This document shows, in pieces, positions 1-7,276 of a stretch of DNA of 7,476 nt (position 1 is its first letter; each line of letters starts with the position of its first letter). Under the pieces are notes generated by a model. That model was not told where the DNA came from. It worked only from the letters and a program-made list of their open reading frames with translations, and did not search any database. Origin of the DNA: Cyclobacteriaceae bacterium (GTDB lineage: Bacteria > Bacteroidota > Bacteroidia > Cytophagales > Cyclobacteriaceae); NCBI GenBank assembly GCA_019751475.1, contig JAIENH010000436.1, positions 1 through 7,476 of the forward strand, in the 5' to 3' direction. The position numbers and the translations under genes are program-made.

Positions 1-2622
1 ATCCATGAGCACCAATACACCAGAGGTTGATGCGCCCGCCAGTTTCGTACCATCCGGACTGATGTCAATGGACTTAATATCATATGGGAGACTTGCCAAC
101 TTTCGGCCTTGCCCTGTGATGTGATTGGTGAATCGGATGGTGCGATCGGAGGCAACAGATATAAAACCTGAATTATCTGGGAGAAACTTGATGTCATTCA
201 CAAAGCCTTTATGTCCATTTGCAACACCTGGCTTTTCGCCCTGCTGATCTAAATGGAAGATTTGAATGGACGAAGAGTCACTTCCATTGACCAGGTATTT
301 CTCATCCGCGCTAAGCGCCAATACCCGATTGGGATAGGGATTGAAATCAACCAGTTGATCGATAGCAAGCTTTCCAAAGTCTCCCTTAAAAATTCGACCG
401 TCATTTCCTGTAGTATAAAACGTCTTGCTGGTCTTCGATGCAGCCAATCCAAACATTTTATTCTTCAAAGGCACTTTGTCTGGTATTTTTGCTTCGTTGT
501 AGTTGTAGCCGAGCAGCTTTGCCGTAGCATAATAAAGACCTCTGAAAACATAGGGGTCATACTTCTTGCCTCCGTACTGCGTGTGGAAAAGATAGCCCTG
601 CATCGCCAGCAAGCCGGCCAAATCTTTGTCTTCCATAATCACCGACTTGGCCTCGAGTGACTGAGCGATAGTCAACATCAAGAGGCCATTGGCACGATCA
701 CGTTCGCGCGTAGCGATCTGTGTCTGCTGCTCTGCTACGATACGTTGCTCCTTCTCTTTTCCTTGCGCCATAATAGCCAACTGCTCCTGCTCAATGGCTT
801 TCTTCAAATTTCTTTGAGCTTCATCACGAGCAGCCTGGGCTTCTTTAAGGGCTGCGTCCACTCTAATAGGAGCTTGCTTTGTTTCCTTTTCTCTCGCTAT
901 CGCGATCTGGCGTTGCTTTTCTGCTTCCTCTTTTGCAACAATGGCAGCCTTTTCATTTTCTATAGCTTTATCACGTTGCTTAGTTGCCTCAAGTTTTTGT
1001 GAGTTGGCTTCAATTGACTGAGTAATACCATAAATCATAAAGAGAATAGCGATCACAGCCGCGGTGCCCAATACAATCGATGTTATCCTGGCCCTCCGCA
1101 GCATCCTGCGCTGCAGCATCTCCTGATTTTTGAGTTCGGCTTCGTAGGTAATGCGACTGGTATCCAGAAATACGATAGCACGCTCAAAAGCCTCATCATA
1201 GCGTTGCGCCCAAACGCGTGTCGGTCGTTGTTTCTTTTGCCAGTTTAACGCTAACTGCAAATCAGGCGGGCGCCAAAGACCAGACTTCCCAATTTGATAA
1301 AGTGCAGCAGCATCGGAAATGCGTTTGTACAATTGGGCAGATTCAAATTCTTCTTCAACCCAATTGGTAAGCCGCGTCCAGATACGCATCAAGCTTTCGT
1401 GAGACAACTCAATGGTGGTAGCGCCTGTAAGCGGAACGTGAACACCTGGCATTAGGAACGAACGGCCCGTCATGCGGAATCTCTCCACTACTTTAATCAC
1501 TTCTTCTTCTGTGCTACCTGCTAACTCAGAAACTACTTTAATTTTAGATGGTCTGCGCAGCCCCTGATTCTCTTGGTTTTTCTCTGTAAGATTTTTAAAC
1601 AACACCTCCGCAATTTCCTTCTCGCGCGAATTTAGTTCATCATAGGCCTCATTCGCGTGAAGCGAAAGTGCCTGACTGATTCTACCGATAGCATTGTAGT
1701 GACGAACATCCATTGGCTCGTCAGCCTCCCGGTTCTGCGCCCAATAGTCCCACGTGCGCATCAGCGCGTGTTGAAGAATCGGCAACTGATCCTGGCTGTC
1801 GCCCACATCACTCAATAGTTTCTTCACCAGTCGCGAGGTAATCCTTCCCCCCGCTACGGCCACAGGTCCCTCAATGGCAAAGCGTTTTTGTTCGCGTGTC
1901 ATCTGCGGAACCAGGTAATTACTTTCGTTGATTACTTCCGTTAATCCAGAAAAAACAGAACACTCTCCTATAAAGTCTGACCGCATGCTCAGCGATACAT
2001 AAGCCGGTACTTCGCGCTGATGGATGGCTGTGAGTAATAGGTTTACATATTGGGTTGACTCATTGACAGCGTCCTCATCTAATTCGCGATAGCGGAGGAT
2101 TTCTTCAAATTGATCGATGAGAAAAAATACGTTCTCGTGTTGTGTCTGTTGGAGGTATCGCGCTACTTCCAAAAGACCTGACGAACCACTCTTGAGAACT
2201 GATTTGATAATGGCTTGCTGAATAGGTCGGTCATCTGCGCTGATTTTGCCAGACGACTCTAAGTGATTTACGATCGCTTCGGTAAGATTTGAAATTGGTG
2301 AATTTCCTGGTCGGGTAGTGATCACAATCCAATTTGGACCCGTCTCCGTAAGAAAACCTCCCTGCAATACGGGCACCAGACCGCACGACATTAAGCTCGA
2401 CTTACCGCTACCGGAGTAGCCCATTACCGTTACGGAACGGAACCTGGAGAGCTTTAGAAGTATCTCCTCTGCCTGGTTTTCTCGCCCAAAGAAAAGGTGT
2501 GATTCCTCAATGCTGAATGGCCGCAATCCCGGAAACGGGTTGGGTCCGAGGGTAGCATAGCTAACCTCCTCCTGGTGTTGATCGTCTACCAGCTCGCCAG
2601 ATTGTAGCGGATAATTCAGCAT
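1..2622 (-). CDS. Membrane-anchored STAND NTPase with coiled coil and WD40 repeats (C-terminus beyond window)
   Basis: Reading from the ATG at 2622-2620, the frame stays open for 874 codons to the left edge, so the stop is outside the window. A conserved entry motif NPFPGLRPF (28-36) and FFGRE (44-48) leads into Walker A GYSGSGKSS (68-76) and Walker B FFLIDQFEE (166-174), whose DQFEE form is typical of the nSTAND1 group. SMRSDF (212-217), QLPILQHAL (279-287) and LSHESLMRIW (406-415) are further family blocks. One hydrophobic helix (513-533) follows an Arg-rich flank, then a Glu/Lys/Gln/Ala-rich coiled coil (about 534-645) and at least two WD40-like blades (about 723-870, including GHKGFVNDIKF and ISPDGTKLAG). 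STAND proteins are ATP-driven switches that oligomerise when the repeat domain senses a ligand; ligand and output are unknown here. There is no recognisable effector domain before residue 28. Relatives are sometimes labelled Hat/HatR carbon-uptake proteins, a name I would not trust. No clear Shine-Dalgarno or exact -7 box lies in the 130 bp upstream. Confidence 0.93.
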   Translation of the reverse strand, partial: MLNYPLQSGELVDDQHQEEVSYATLGPNPFPGLRPFSIEESHLFFGRENQAEEILLKLSRFRSVTVMGYSGSGKSSLMSCGLVPVLQGGFLTETGPNWIVITTRPGNSPISNLTEAIVNHLESSGKISADDRPIQQAIIKSVLKSGSSGLLEVARYLQQTQHENVFFLIDQFEEILRYRELDEDAVNESTQYVNLLLTAIHQREVPAYVSLSMRSDFIGECSVFSGLTEVINESNYLVPQMTREQKRFAIEGPVAVAGGRITSRLVKKLLSDVGDSQDQLPILQHALMRTWDYWAQNREADEPMDVRHYNAIGRISQALSLHANEAYDELNSREKEIAEVLFKNLTEKNQENQGLRRPSKIKVVSELAGSTEEEVIKVVERFRMTGRSFLMPGVHVPLTGATTIELSHESLMRIWTRLTNWVEEEFESAQLYKRISDAAALYQIGKSGLWRPPDLQLALNWQKKQRPTRVWAQRYDEAFERAIVFLDTSRITYEAELKNQEMLQRRMLRRARITSIVLGTAAVIAILFMIYGITQSIEANSQKLEATKQRDKAIENEKAAIVAKEEAEKQRQIAIAREKETKQAPIRVDAALKEAQAARDEAQRNLKKAIEQEQLAIMAQGKEKEQRIVAEQQTQIATRERDRANGLLMLTIAQSLEAKSVIMEDKDLAGLLAMQGYLFHTQYGGKKYDPYVFRGLYYATAKLLGYNYNEAKIPDKVPLKNKMFGLAASKTSKTFYTTGNDGRIFKGDFGKLAIDQLVDFNPYPNRVLALSADEKYLVNGSDSSSIQIFHLDQQGEKPGVANGHKGFVNDIKFLPDNSGFISVASDRTIRFTNHITGQGRKLASLPYDIKSIDISPDGTKLAGASTSGVLVLMD

Positions 2623-2752
2623 TCGTCTTTACAGAACCAGAAAATTAATAAAATTACTTGTATCCCTACTTGCCAGACTTGAGTTAAAAAAATAAGCACA
2701 GAAAAGCTTTGTCGGGAACTAGTTTAAAAAATACGGTGAAAATTAGGGGTTT

Positions 2753-5700
2753 TTAGGCATAATCCAAAACCCGCTCTGCCAGCCTTACATTTTCGGATAA
2801 CAATCCATATAGCTGATCCTTACTGATCTTAAGCAATACGGCCTCGCCTTCTTTGGCCATAAGCTGGCTAGAATTGACAATACCCGATCGGGAAATCTGC
2901 TCCCCGATAAACGTGCCGGGCGTGATAGTGCGTTGGTGTTTTCCCTGATAATAAGAATCAATTTCACCTTCGAAGACAACGAAAAAGTAATTGTTAACGT
3001 TGTCGTCCAATGAAAGCGACTTATTTGCCTTCAATACCTCGACTTCAGCCATATCAGCAACAAATGAAAGTGCCAGCCCCGGTAGTCCTTTGAAAATATC
3101 GATCTTGCTCAGGAAGAGTATTTTGTCAAATTGCATTTTTCGTGCTTCGCCTTCTCTCGCAGGCGCTAGCACCGCATCAAGTTCTCGTTTGGCATCCTCC
3201 CCTAACCGGCCCGAATGCAAATGATATTGATCAGGATCAATCTGGAGCAACGACCATGCCGCTGTCTGTCGAATCAACAGATCAGGATTAAACATCTGGG
3301 CAACCAAATCGAGTGTGAACTCTGGCACCTTTTGTAGCCCTACCTGATAGATGACGCAGGCCTTCGTCCATCGGCTCGTTTGAGTAAAATCCCTGTTAAT
3401 CAGGAATTTAAGTACGAGGCGATCGTCAAGCGCGATGCGCGGGTAAAACACTTCCAGACGATTGATACGCTCTGTATCTGACAACTCATCCAACACCGGA
3501 ATTACTCGTTGCTTCAATTGTTCTGAAAGAAAAACATCTAGTAGTTCAATAGCAAAAGCTGTCCCTTCTACTGTACCGCTTTCAATATTTTCTTTCACCA
3601 ATTGTATGGAGCGTGTATCGTACAACATGGCCAACAGCATATAGACATGGTTCACATCATTGGCTATCTCACTGCGAATGGCAGTCTCAATCACAAAGGA
3701 GATACCTCCCTTTTCCAACTCTTGAATGGCCTGCAAATTCCAACTGATGTCTCCAATGTCGTTCTCAATAGCAAACTTGATACGCGATACCTGAGAGATA
3801 CCAGCCTTAAAGCCCGACTCGCCCATCGCCAGCAGCACGCGAGAAACAACTACCTTATCAGGATAGTCAATCTTATTCCAAAGCAGATCCTTTCCCCGTT
3901 GACCACCAATCCGGCCAATGACTTGCACGATGTGAATAAGGGTAGCTGTACTTTGGCCTGTGCGATAGAAGGCGCTCTCTAAAAGCGACAATGCTTTGCC
4001 TCCTATCAGCGTAAGAGAGTTCATTGCCTGATTGGCATAAACAGGATTATTCAAATTCTCAATCAAGGCAAGGATAACCTCCGTACTATTCTTTTTCACG
4101 GCCGTTTTGATGGCGGTATTCCTGACTTTTATGTCCGGATCATTTAGAAGTTCAATCAAAAAAGAAGTGTTCTCTTCTACCGAACTGTGAAGCAGCAATT
4201 CAGCAGCGTACTGCCGGTCTCCAGGTTCGGGCGAGCGGGTGAGCCTAAGGATACGGGACTTGGTTATGTCTCCACCGCTATGAATGATCATCTCCAATTC
4301 ATTCTTCGTCAACAGGTTCTTGTCTGATACTTCTGATTTGTTGCGATCATATCGAATAATGTAGCGGTCTGACACGGAAAGGCCTTTCAATTCATTTGCT
4401 TTGCGCTGAGCAAACTCCTGAATTTCGCTGTGCGGATTTCTCATCAACGTATTCACCCATGAACCCACATTCGATCCATCAATCTTTTCAAGTAGTTTAT
4501 AGGCAAACACAGCCGAATTAGTGGAATTGCTTTCCAACTTACTCTCAAGCTTCTTAATAATAGGTCCAAATCCAATTTCCAATTTCTCGGCTGATACCTC
4601 GGCAGTCTCAAGTTTTGACCGGATTTTACTTTTATAACCAGCATAAAGTTGATTGACCGTTACAAAATAAAGCCCCATAAGCACTACAAGCAGAATAGGC
4701 ATCCAAATAATCTGAAATCCTGGAATAAGGGCAAAAACAAAAATCAGCGCGCCAGCTGTAAAGCGGCCAGTTTCGTTAATCACACCTTCTACTTTTGATT
4801 GCACCCCAAACCGGAGGCGGCTATCCAAAGGCACGAACAAAAGTTTGAACATGGGATTCTCCAGCGAGTCGCGAATCATATTGTTGAATAAACGAATCAA
4901 CGCAATGAACAAGAAGAAGTAAATAAACTTATCGGGCGCTAATTCTGGGCTATAGCCGAAGACCAGCCCGGTGAAACTCGCACTGACTGCAAACACCGCG
5001 ACAATTAATGGAAGAATCAGCAAGGCCACCCGTATGCCATAGTTGCTCACGATCTTGTCGTTGACGAATGTCTGCATCACGAAACTGAGGACGTAAATTG
5101 TCGCGTTGAAATAGGCGAGAAAGTCCGTCAGTTCGCGCTGATTAGGGTACTGCACTTTGATCAATTCTTGGAATGTGAATTGGCCAAAAATCAGGGTGAC
5201 CATGGACACAATCAGGAACACGGACATCAACTTCGTGTAAGGATCGGTAACCACCCGCACAAGCCTCGTTTCCTTCTTTACCTCCGGCCCAAATTCAGCA
5301 GGGTCATTCTTAACCAGTGGAAATCGAATAGAAATAATGATAAAATGAACAGCAGAGGCAATAATTGCTAAACAACAGACAATCAGATAACTATCAGTTG
5401 ATGGAAATAATCCCGCTGTAAGCGGAATCAGCACGTTGGCAAGAATAACCGCCACCAACTGACCTGTATCGATCCAACCTATGATGCGCTTGGATTGCTT
5501 GAAATTAAACAAGCGCCCGAAGGTACCCCAATAGCTCAACAGTAGCACGGCAGTGATAGGGCCCGTCATACAAAACATAAAAAAGATAACCGGCTTTCGA
5601 TACTCTACCGGACCGAAGTGGTAGGCTACATAGAAGAATGAAGTTATTGCCACCACCGATACGATAGCAGAGACGGTGAGGTTTGAAAACTTGAGTTGGT

Positions 5701-5923
5701 TTTGTGCCCACGAGAAAATCAAGCATGCTACAATACCAAGCGCCCCTGATACCAGGAATGCTTTATTCAGTTCATTACCCAGTGTGCTAAGAAATAATGA
5801 CTCGGCCACAACACTATACGTAGCGAAAAAGATACCCATGAAGAAGCCCGCTCCCAACATGAGCATTACCTGGAGCCGCTCTTCCGGCCTTACGTTTAAA
5901 AAATCTAATAGCGATCTAAACAC
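2753..5923 (-). CDS. NTT/MFS-like transporter fused to HEAT-like repeats and a cNMP-binding-like domain
   Basis: The 1056-residue protein has three parts. Residues 1-430 hold about 11-12 hydrophobic helices. FLNVRPEE (8-15), ESLFLSTLG (41-49) and the PLD(367)...K377...R387xxxG pattern resemble the ATP/ADP translocase (NTT/Tlc) and related MFS-like proteins. Residues about 450-925 are soluble, alpha-helical and HEAT-like, for example LLNDPDIKVRNTAIKTA (592-608) and LIRQTAAWSLLQIDPD (883-898). Residues about 936-1056 resemble a cyclic-nucleotide-binding beta-roll, with FEGEIDSYY (984-992) and PGTFIGE (1002-1008). NTT-like transporters carrying HEAT and cNMP domains are known from free-living bacteria, but their substrates are mostly undetermined, so nucleotide transport is only a possibility. 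The start is GTG (5923-5921); an in-frame TAA 15 nt before it rules out an earlier start, and the next ATG (residue 20) would remove the conserved N-terminus. The upstream terminator separates it from the skp-like gene. A plain regulatory membrane protein that no longer transports is an alternative. Confidence 0.85.
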   Translation of the reverse strand: MFRSLLDFLNVRPEERLQVMLMLGAGFFMGIFFATYSVVAESLFLSTLGNELNKAFLVSGALGIVACLIFSWAQNQLKFSNLTVSAIVSVVAITSFFYVAYHFGPVEYRKPVIFFMFCMTGPITAVLLLSYWGTFGRLFNFKQSKRIIGWIDTGQLVAVILANVLIPLTAGLFPSTDSYLIVCCLAIIASAVHFIIISIRFPLVKNDPAEFGPEVKKETRLVRVVTDPYTKLMSVFLIVSMVTLIFGQFTFQELIKVQYPNQRELTDFLAYFNATIYVLSFVMQTFVNDKIVSNYGIRVALLILPLIVAVFAVSASFTGLVFGYSPELAPDKFIYFFLFIALIRLFNNMIRDSLENPMFKLLFVPLDSRLRFGVQSKVEGVINETGRFTAGALIFVFALIPGFQIIWMPILLVVLMGLYFVTVNQLYAGYKSKIRSKLETAEVSAEKLEIGFGPIIKKLESKLESNSTNSAVFAYKLLEKIDGSNVGSWVNTLMRNPHSEIQEFAQRKANELKGLSVSDRYIIRYDRNKSEVSDKNLLTKNELEMIIHSGGDITKSRILRLTRSPEPGDRQYAAELLLHSSVEENTSFLIELLNDPDIKVRNTAIKTAVKKNSTEVILALIENLNNPVYANQAMNSLTLIGGKALSLLESAFYRTGQSTATLIHIVQVIGRIGGQRGKDLLWNKIDYPDKVVVSRVLLAMGESGFKAGISQVSRIKFAIENDIGDISWNLQAIQELEKGGISFVIETAIRSEIANDVNHVYMLLAMLYDTRSIQLVKENIESGTVEGTAFAIELLDVFLSEQLKQRVIPVLDELSDTERINRLEVFYPRIALDDRLVLKFLINRDFTQTSRWTKACVIYQVGLQKVPEFTLDLVAQMFNPDLLIRQTAAWSLLQIDPDQYHLHSGRLGEDAKRELDAVLAPAREGEARKMQFDKILFLSKIDIFKGLPGLALSFVADMAEVEVLKANKSLSLDDNVNNYFFVVFEGEIDSYYQGKHQRTITPGTFIGEQISRSGIVNSSQLMAKEGEAVLLKISKDQLYGLLSENVRLAERVLDYA

Positions 5924-5954
5924 GCAAGAAAGTTACTGGGATATTCTGAGAAAC

Positions 5955-5978
5955 AAAAAACCCGCTAAAGCGGGTTTT
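5955..5978 (-). terminator. Rho-independent terminator after the skp-like gene
   Basis: A perfect CCCGC/GCGGG stem (5961-5965 with 5970-5974) closes a 4-nt TAAA loop. It is flanked by six A on the left and four T on the right, so the stem can extend to about 9 bp. Read on the minus strand, the hairpin is followed by a run of six U and begins about 30 nt after the skp-like stop codon. It should therefore end the transcript from the right. Its symmetry means it could also stop plus-strand transcription, although no plus-strand gene ends here. It implies that the downstream 1056-residue gene has its own promoter or depends on readthrough. Confidence 0.85.
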
Positions 5979-6007
5979 GAATTTTGACATTTGTGAGGAT
6001 AAAATAA

Positions 6008-6631
6008 CTATTTCTTTTTCTGTGATACCGAATCCTTTTTTGTAGTCGATGATGCCTGCTCCAACTTATAGGCTTCATTCAAACCTTTCACTACTTCTTT
6101 GCTGATGTCCAGACTATCACCACCATAGAGTAGGTCACTGGAAGCATCAAACTTAAACACAGCCTGAAGGCCTCGCTCCTTTCCATACGTCTTTAAGTAG
6201 CCGGTAATCTTCTCATAGAGTTCTTTCGTCATCTTATCTTGCTCTACCAACATTTCCTGATTAAGGCTCTCCTGGTACATCTGCAGGTTCTGGCGTTTCT
6301 TGCCGAGATCTTCTTCTACGGCACGTGCCTGGCCAATGGTCATGCTGCTTACGTTGCGTTGATACGATTCAAATTCACCTTGCAATGCCTGGGCGCGGTT
6401 CTTTAATTCCTGGTCCAACTTCTTGCCTTTTCCTTCAAGACGATCGCGATTTACTTTTACATATTCATAGTACTTAAGGACTGTGTCAGAATTGACGTAA
6501 GCCACGCTCACATCTTTAACGCTCGCACCGTTAGCAGAGGACGCAGACTTGCCGCCCGAGAATTGCAAAAAGTACAAAACGCCTACTGCTACAAGTAACA
6601 CAGCGTTTAAAGCCAAGGATACATTTTTCAT
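6008..6631 (-). CDS. OmpH/Skp-family periplasmic chaperone
   Basis: The 207-residue product has the Skp/OmpH architecture. A hydrophobic N-terminal segment (about 5-23) is followed by a Ser/Gly/Ala-rich linker. A beta strand VAYVNSDTVL (43-52) matches the family's conserved 'AyVns' opening. A long charged coiled coil (about 55-150) forms the chaperone tentacle, and a closing strand LQAVFKFD (155-162) with DLLYGGDSLDIS (166-177) is the usual C-terminal block. The tail is Lys/Ser-rich and ends in SQKKK. Skp proteins bind unfolded outer-membrane proteins in the periplasm and hand them to the BAM machinery. Length is normal to slightly long. The copy is not next to bamA within the window, whereas Bacteroidota often carry ompH paralogues there. 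The signal peptide has no crisp cleavage site, so the protein may stay anchored in the inner membrane. The gene lies 41 bp after the carbonic anhydrase-like gene, has its own -7 box, and ends in an intrinsic terminator. Confidence 0.9.
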   Translation of the reverse strand: MKNVSLALNAVLLVAVGVLYFLQFSGGKSASSANGASVKDVSVAYVNSDTVLKYYEYVKVNRDRLEGKGKKLDQELKNRAQALQGEFESYQRNVSSMTIGQARAVEEDLGKKRQNLQMYQESLNQEMLVEQDKMTKELYEKITGYLKTYGKERGLQAVFKFDASSDLLYGGDSLDISKEVVKGLNEAYKLEQASSTTKKDSVSQKKK

Positions 6632-6650
6632 TCTTAAATAATTAGGGCTG

Positions 6651-6658
6651 CAAATATA
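6651..6658 (-). promoter_or_regulatory. Putative Bacteroidota -7 promoter box for the skp-like gene
   Basis: On the minus strand the sequence is TATATTTG, an exact match to the TAnnTTTG -7 element used by the Bacteroidota primary sigma factor. It ends 19 nt before the skp-like ATG, which would leave a short leader. It lies in the 41-bp gap after the carbonic anhydrase-like gene. I find no TTG -33 box at the usual spacing, so this rests on the -7 match and its position alone. Confidence 0.5.
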
Positions 6659-6672
6659 ATGGGATTGGAGAA

Positions 6673-7185
6673 TTACTCTTTATACCACGTGGCGTACATC
6701 GGATAATTTCGGGCCGTGCGCAAAATGACCTCTTTCATCTCAGGGCCGATGTCTTTTACCCACTTGGCCGGCACTCCGGCAAAAATACTTCCCGGCTCCA
6801 CTTTCGTGCCTGGCAGCACGATCGCCCCGGCTGCGATTACAGACCCAGTACCAATCACAGCATCATCCATGATCACAGCACTCATTCCGATAAGGACGTT
6901 GTCCTCTACTGTGCAACCGTGCACAATAGCATTATGGGCTATGGAGACATTACTCCCGATCACGGTCTTGGCTTTCTGATACGTACAGTGAATGATCGCG
7001 CCATCCTGAATATTGGTATTATCTCCAATGGTTATCGAGTGGACATCACCCCTTACTACCGCATTAAACCATACCGTGCAATTTTCTCCCATCGTCACCT
7101 CACCTACTACCACTGCATTGTCAGCCAAAAAGCAGTCTTTACCAAACTGTGGTGTGTACCCGCGCACTGTTTTAATGATTGCCAT
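6673..7185 (-). CDS. Gamma-class carbonic anhydrase-like hexapeptide-repeat protein (YrdA/PaaY type)
   Basis: The 170-residue product is a left-handed beta-helix protein of the short gamma-carbonic-anhydrase family. Hexapeptide turns run from about residue 20 to 140. The metal site is visible: His66 in IIHCTY, and His84 and His89 in IAHNAIVHG, correspond to the three zinc ligands of Cam. Arg45 and Asp47 (VRGDV) and Gln60-Asp61 (NIQDG) match further conserved active-site and trimer residues. The archaeal Cam acidic loop with its proton-shuttle glutamate is absent, as is usual in this short group. Many members have weak or no measured carbonic anhydrase activity, so hydration of CO2 is possible but not certain. 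The frame remains open upstream to 7383, but that extension would run antisense into miaB and is not conserved-looking. The ATG at 7185-7183 gives the usual MAIIK...GYTPQFG beginning. The gene probably acts in the cytoplasm as a trimer. Confidence 0.92.
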   Translation of the reverse strand: MAIIKTVRGYTPQFGKDCFLADNAVVVGEVTMGENCTVWFNAVVRGDVHSITIGDNTNIQDGAIIHCTYQKAKTVIGSNVSIAHNAIVHGCTVEDNVLIGMSAVIMDDAVIGTGSVIAAGAIVLPGTKVEPGSIFAGVPAKWVKDIGPEMKEVILRTARNYPMYATWYKE

Positions 7186-7188
7186 GCC

Positions 7189-7196
7189 CAAAACTA
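7189..7196 (-). promoter_or_regulatory. Putative -7 promoter box for the carbonic anhydrase-like gene
   Basis: The minus strand reads TAGTTTTG, an exact TAnnTTTG match, ending only 3 nt before the ATG at 7185. If it is used, transcription would begin at or almost at the start codon and give a leaderless mRNA. The nearest upstream TTG (7225-7223) is about 26 nt away, longer than the usual -33/-7 spacing, so the assignment is tentative. Confidence 0.4.
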
Positions 7197-7250
7197 CAAG
7201 GATTAAATAAAATCTGAACTGACAAGATGTCACGGTTGTTTGATAATTTG

Positions 7251-7258
7251 TAAATTTG
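7251..7258 (+). promoter_or_regulatory. Putative -7 promoter box for miaB
   Basis: TAAATTTG matches TAnnTTTG exactly and ends 18 nt before the miaB ATG, a plausible distance for a short leader. TTG and TTTG triplets just upstream (7236-7242) are too close to be a proper -33 element, and none is seen at the usual distance. The box lies in the same 91-bp divergent region as the carbonic anhydrase-like start. Confidence 0.5.
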
Positions 7259-7276
7259 GGGTCTGAAAAATTTGGA

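Noticed and set aside
253..1002. Plus-strand open frames at 253-660 and 745-1002, one of them Leu/Phe-rich and membrane-like
   Set aside because: They are antisense to the continuous STAND-WD40 coding frame. The hydrophobic composition is what the Glu/Lys/Gln-rich coiled coil gives when read on the other strand.
1..2622. An Avs-type or other antiphage defence STAND protein
   Set aside because: No effector domain, neighbouring defence gene or mobile element is visible, and nSTAND1-WD40 proteins are common in Cytophagales for other, mostly unknown, purposes.
2717..2724. Palindrome AACTAGTT in the gap after the transporter fusion gene
   Set aside because: It is only 8 bp, has no loop or following U-run and no second copy, so it is neither a convincing terminator nor an operator.
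3602..3982. Plus-strand open frame of 126 codons inside the transporter fusion gene
   Set aside because: It is antisense to a well-supported HEAT-like region and has no recognisable motif or promoter.
1..7185. A carbon-uptake cluster linking a 'Hat/HatR'-type WD40 protein with a carbonic anhydrase
   Set aside because: The Hat/HatR name is a transferred annotation with little support, the two genes are about 4 kb apart with a terminator between them, and the gamma-carbonic-anhydrase-like family is often not active on CO2.
7252..7275. Two copies of AAATTTGG 16 bp apart upstream of miaB
   Set aside because: The first overlaps the -7 box and the second is next to the start codon. A two-copy AT-rich 8-mer is not enough to propose a regulator site.
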